The notes under the pieces: generated by a model
Database searches by the model: none
What the model was told of the DNA's origin: nothing
What the model saw: only the letters and a program-made list of their open reading frames with translations
Assembly (NCBI GenBank): GCA_019722365.1
Contig: JADFUC010001889.1
Location: forward strand, 3,286,001-3,350,000
DNA length: 64,000 nucleotides
Source: Lithospermum erythrorhizon
Lineage: Eukaryota > Streptophyta > Magnoliopsida > Boraginales > Boraginaceae
Direction of reading: 5' to 3'
Position numbers and translations under genes: made by a program
Part shown: piece after piece, positions 60,001-64,000 of the stretch
How the letters are laid out: the number at the start of each line of letters is the position of its first letter
Numbering within the stretch: the first letter of the stretch is position 1

Positions 60001-61861
60001 TCATCTACAAAGGTGATAAAGTACCTTATTTCCAATTTTGACTGGATCAAGCTCATATCACACATCGCCACTGGTGAACAAGATCGAGAGGCTTATTATT
60101 TCTAACCACGGTTGGAAATGTTGCTCTCGTCGATTTTGCTTCAACACACGTTTCACACTTGTAATTCTTATCGATAAATTCATTAGGTATGTGATTCAAC
60201 TTGATCATTCTTCGCAAAGAATTAGAGTTCACATGTCCTAACCTACTATGCCATAAATTAGAGTACTACAAACATGCAATATTATTTTTATTCATCTTGT
60301 TTGTAACTATTACATTCATTTTGAAAGACCATTTAACACATAGCCTTTTCCAACAAACATGCCCGACTTGGAAAGTACAACTGGCTTCTATTCAATTACA
60401 GTTTAAAACTATGTTTGCTAAGTAAAGAAACTGCACACAAGGCTCCTTCCTAAGCTCGGGACATACGTAACATTCTTCAATGTGACTTTCCCGGTCATTC
60501 TCAGCACTACGCTTCCTTCTCCCTCAATGTCGAGGTCGTGATTATTCGCCATGCATATCTTCTCACTATCTCGCGAATCGGCTCGAAAGTAGCAAATTGA
60601 TCTTTGACCGAACAAACATGCCTAGTAGCACCGGTATCGATCCACCACTCTCGCTGGGTTCGTGCTCCACAAAGTTCACCTCGTAAATCATGCCCGACAA
60701 GCCGATCTGCCTCGATTCTTTTCGTGACCACATTCTATCTTTTTCCTATCATATTTCTCTTGGCCAGCTTTACACTGCTGACTTATGACCACGCTTATAA
60801 TTGTAACACACACCCCATCAAAAGCCTCAAGGACTCCCTCAGAAGTTCTAGAACCGCTTTTCCTTTTGAAACTATTTCCTTTAAAAAGTAAAATCATTCT
60901 TCTTCTTCTTGAAAGACCTCGGCTAAGACCCAAATCAATAACATTCACCTTGTGACTCTCACAGAGGAGTCACTGATAAACAACAATTCCAAATTTCTTC
61001 CTATCACTCTCTTTCATTCCTCAAGCCTAACGTATAATCAAGAACATGTTCATATCCTTTCTCGCTTTGTGCTTCAAATAATTCTTGAAGTCTATCCAAG
61101 AGTGGTGGTAATTTCTCGATTGGTCATAAAGAACCTTGAACATTTCGGTTTCAAGCCCATTCCTTCAACTTGTGCTCGTGAATACAACCTCAAGTTCTCA
61201 AACTGACCATCCACCCCGATTTTTCATCCACCATTTTATAGTCCAGAAATCTTCCTTAATAATAAATTTCTTTGAACCCCAAGATTCGAAGTCTTATACT
61301 TGAACTCAAGTGCGTCCCAACACTGTTTTGTAGTAGCGTATGTTTTATATACGCTATACAACTCATCCGACAAATAAGTCAACAAATAATTGCGACTCAA
61401 ATAATCGGAGTGTCTCCAGGAGTCGACCGCAGCCAAACTCCAAACACCATCATCTTGAACCGTAGGAGGTTCCTCAACCAAGCAACTGCCAGAAGTTCAA
61501 GGTCGCGAGATGTAACATCACTTGTTCTCGCCACCTTTTGGAAATTCTCGACCGAAACAGTGAGGCTTCGGGTTGGTCATTTTTCTCGCATGACCGAACA
61601 ATCGAGGCCGAGTGAGGTAAAGCCGACGGCCGCAAAGGCTGAGGAATCGCCGAGCCACTAGTGCTCCGAGGCAACCGCATTCGAATAAAGAACCACACCC
61701 TAACATGGGTGTGGAGTGGTGTTGTAACTCAGGACGAACGCTGAACATTCTCGACAATCAACACCATCCGGTGAACAATTGATCGACCACAACTGAACAA
61801 TATTACCATCGTAAGAGTATCAATTTATCAAGTATCAATATCGATTCTATCAAGTAAAAGC
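57042..61861 (-). pseudogene. Decayed Copia gag-pol, element 3
   Basis: Minus-strand order: gag at 61236-61757 (YLLTYLSDELYSVYKTYATT, CWDALEFKYKTSN); protease at 60507-60731 (WWIDTGATRHVCS, with the D-T-G active-site motif); integrase traces 59240-60400; RT start at 59001-59240 (NHTWELVDL, LKSKWIF, GTIDKYK); RT end and RNase H at 58092-58472 ([42 protein letters not shown]). This belongs to a different Copia lineage from elements 1 and 2, judged by gag and protease. Many frameshifts and stops; not autonomous. Confidence 0.75.
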
Positions 61862-62796
61862 TGTTAGCAGGTAAATTTCCTGTCGAATCTGCTTTAAGCT
61901 TTTAGTGTTTTAATAGGAAAAACGGAACTATACAACAAGATTTCTTTGCAAAGAAATAATACAATATGCATTAATAAAATTACAATGAATGACATTACAC
62001 CGAACAAAGAAAAAACGAGATTACAAATGAAACGATTCGAATAAAACGAACCCGATCAAGTCATCCGACGCTTCTTAAACAGATTCACCCCTCTTCCCAA
62101 ATGTGGTGCTTAGGATCTATCAGAGTGTGATCGTTTTCCCCAGATAAACGACCAATCGATCGACTACGCTAATGTTTAATCGACGACGAACCGCCCACGA
62201 GCTTCGATGTGATCACCTCGAGAAAAACAAACGAACGGTAGAACGGGCGCCTCGGATTTCTGCAGCGTGTGCCTTTTGATTGTGTTGGCTTTGATGGATT
62301 TTCTTCAAGAATATGTAGAGGTCACGCTAACCAAAACGCTCTTGCATTAAGCGCACTAAACACCCTAATGAGCAAATAAAAACGTATGTAATTGCCATTT
62401 GATTTGAATGCCAAATCAAATTCTGATTTCAAGTTTGAAATGCAAAATCAACTCGACTGAAGCAAAAGTTGGCTCGCACGACCACCCCTTTTCGAATCGC
62501 ATTCGTGTCCGGGTGAAGTCGCATGACACGCACTGGCTTCACAATTTCCGAGCTCATTCCTCGATTTGTGCACTCCCCCGTGGCCAGAGAGTTTTGCATA
62601 AGTAGTCAATCACATTACTAAGGGCTACTAGGAGCCTTAGTTATAAATCGGCTACTCTCCCACACTCGCCCAACGCAGCATTTAATGTGATTTTCCAAAC
62701 TTTATGGTTTGATCCCATCTTTGCGCAAGCTCATTGACACACAAATGAGAGGCAAATTTTGGATTCACAACGCTCTAATATTCACTTTATCCAACA
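61862..62796 (-). repeat. Copia element 3, LTR copy 2 (shared LTR)
   Basis: About 935 bp with TG...CA ends (TGTTAGCAGG ... TATCCAACA on the plus strand). It is followed on the right by the polypurine tract complement TCCCCCAC. Confidence 0.7.
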
Positions 62797-64000
62797 TCCC
62801 CCACATGAATCAAAATTTGTATTCAAACAAAACAATAAAACTAATATCCCCCACAGGATACAAATTTGAAAAGATTTTGACTCGATAATCGGTGATAGCA
62901 ACAATGACCGATTCCCGTGATGTGATAGTAAGCGCGATGGCTCTGAACCTTCCTCTTGTGTATATGTTTACATTCACCAACGTATTAATATAGTAGACGG
63001 GCTGTCTTGAATCCAATCTGCTGTAGCAAATGATGACATATCACAATGTGTCCTCGACCGACTCGTGACGCTCTCACCATTGCGTCCTAAGTTAGGCCTC
63101 GACACGCTACCGGTTCTCGTGGAGTTGCCAAGAAATGCACACCCTCCGAGCATTTCTTCTAAAATGGGCCCTCATTTTAAGCTCACATAGGCGACTCTTC
63201 ATATTATTTCGAGTAACCCGCGCTTACTCCTTCATGTGATCTCATGAGTCATTAAAAGTATTAGTTTAACCTTTACCCCGCTATCATCGCTTCTCATAGA
63301 ACAGTGGAACTCTCACAAAGAATCTACTACTACAATATGAGCCGGCTTGTCCCTTGGAACCCGAATCTGGGATCTCCAAATAACAAGGTGTGGCTGTCAC
63401 CATTCGTATTTTTTCCTGGGCGGTTTTCAATCCCATTCCTTTCGATGAATTCCTCAACTAGTTCTTTCTTCTTAACCCCCTCGTCAACGGATCCGCTTAT
63501 GTTATCCTTTGATTCATATGATCAACAACAAAGGATAACTCCAAATTGAGATTAATTGTCTAATGGTATTATGTCTTCTAATTTAACGTGTCTCGATTTT
63601 ACCATTATATAAGTGGTCATATGTGCCTCCTCCCAACGTACTCATTGTCACAAAGATATGCAAATTGGAGGCGCTGGTTTTTCCCTAATTCGAATATCCT
63701 CAAGAAATTGTCTTAACTTATTCGGCTTCTTCCCCACACTTGTCTAAGTAATGAACTCGACTCCATCGTGGATCCGCAATTAACGCTTGTTTTGGTGACT
63801 TCCACCATTAATACCGCATTCCGCCTAAAGTGAATACACATATCCACTAGTAGCCATTGAATCACCAGATCGGAGATCCACCCTGCATCCGTGGTACCCT
63901 CAAGTACGCCCGGATAACGCTATAGTAAACCCGTAATTCCCGAGTATGTCTCATACTTAAGTACTCGCATCATAGCTTTCCAATGATCAAGCATTCGATT
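62797..64000 (-). pseudogene. Second Copia internal region, 3' pol part, cut by window edge
   Basis: Collinear with 57042 to about 58256, including CCTTTCGATGAATTC, GGATCCGC, AAGTACGCCCGGATAACGCT and ACTTAAGTACTCGCATCATA. It corresponds to the RNase H/3' pol end. Broken frames; the remainder lies beyond base 64000. Confidence 0.65.

Larger units (their letters stand above)
56148..64000 (-). mobile_element. Copia array: LTR - internal - LTR - second internal (continues past right edge)
   Basis: A segment of about 2.1 kb (56148 to about 58256) recurs at about 61900-64000 in the same orientation. It includes the LTR and the adjoining 3' pol sequence. On the minus strand the LTR at 61862-62796 starts TGTTGGATAAAGTG after a GTGGGGGA polypurine tract and ends ...CTAACA. 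Because an internal region follows both LTR copies, the layout is tandem: two elements sharing one LTR. The third LTR would lie beyond base 64000. Copies differ by many small indels. Confidence 0.75.

Overview
The window is nuclear DNA from a flowering plant, almost certainly a eudicot. It has GT-AG spliced genes with AT-rich introns, a plastid-targeted PurK-PurE fusion enzyme, plant-only families (OVATE, phytocyanin, ZAT-type C2H2 zinc finger, CML calcium sensor) and long intergenic stretches full of Copia, hAT, CACTA, LINE and MITE sequence. I cannot name the species.

Genes in order: the 5' part of the SWR1-complex subunit SWC2 (minus, 91-1993, running off the left edge); a CTNIP/SCREW-like secreted peptide (minus, 14431-14697); a complete 16-exon AIR carboxylase gene of purine synthesis (minus, 16155-21893, 642 codons, reading frame closed at every junction); a two-exon steroid 5-alpha-reductase-family membrane enzyme (minus, 24212-25674); an intronless three-finger ZAT2/ZAT3 (DAZ)-like repressor (plus, 33293-34288); a two-exon early nodulin-like phytocyanin (plus, 35375-36100); an intronless OVATE family protein (minus, 37657-38292); a CML31-like EF-hand locus broken by two adjacent in-frame stops (minus, 46313-46792); and a doubtful Gly/His-rich ORF without an ATG (minus, 51064-51348).

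Mobile DNA fills most of the rest. At 2.1-6.8 kb there are decayed hAT-like sequences with palindromic subterminal motifs. At 7.6-13.6 kb a LINE is interrupted by a Copia element with both LTRs, PPT and PBS. At 23.1-23.9 kb there is a long-TIR element. At 28.9-33.0 kb two CACTA-like elements lie side by side, one holding a Stowaway-like MITE with an empty-site copy nearby. At 47.6-50.1 kb a non-autonomous hAT has a perfect 8-bp target duplication. At 51.5-52.8 kb there is a MULE-like long-TIR element. At 52.9-55.4 kb there is an internally deleted Copia. From 56.1 kb to the right edge a Copia array reads LTR-internal-LTR-internal, which suggests a tandem element sharing an LTR.

The genes do not form an operon or pathway. 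They are independent housekeeping, signalling and developmental genes. I found no new enzymatic or defence system. The most biologically interesting items are the candidate phytocytokine, the two GC-AG introns in the AIR carboxylase gene, the disrupted CML gene and the transposon architectures.
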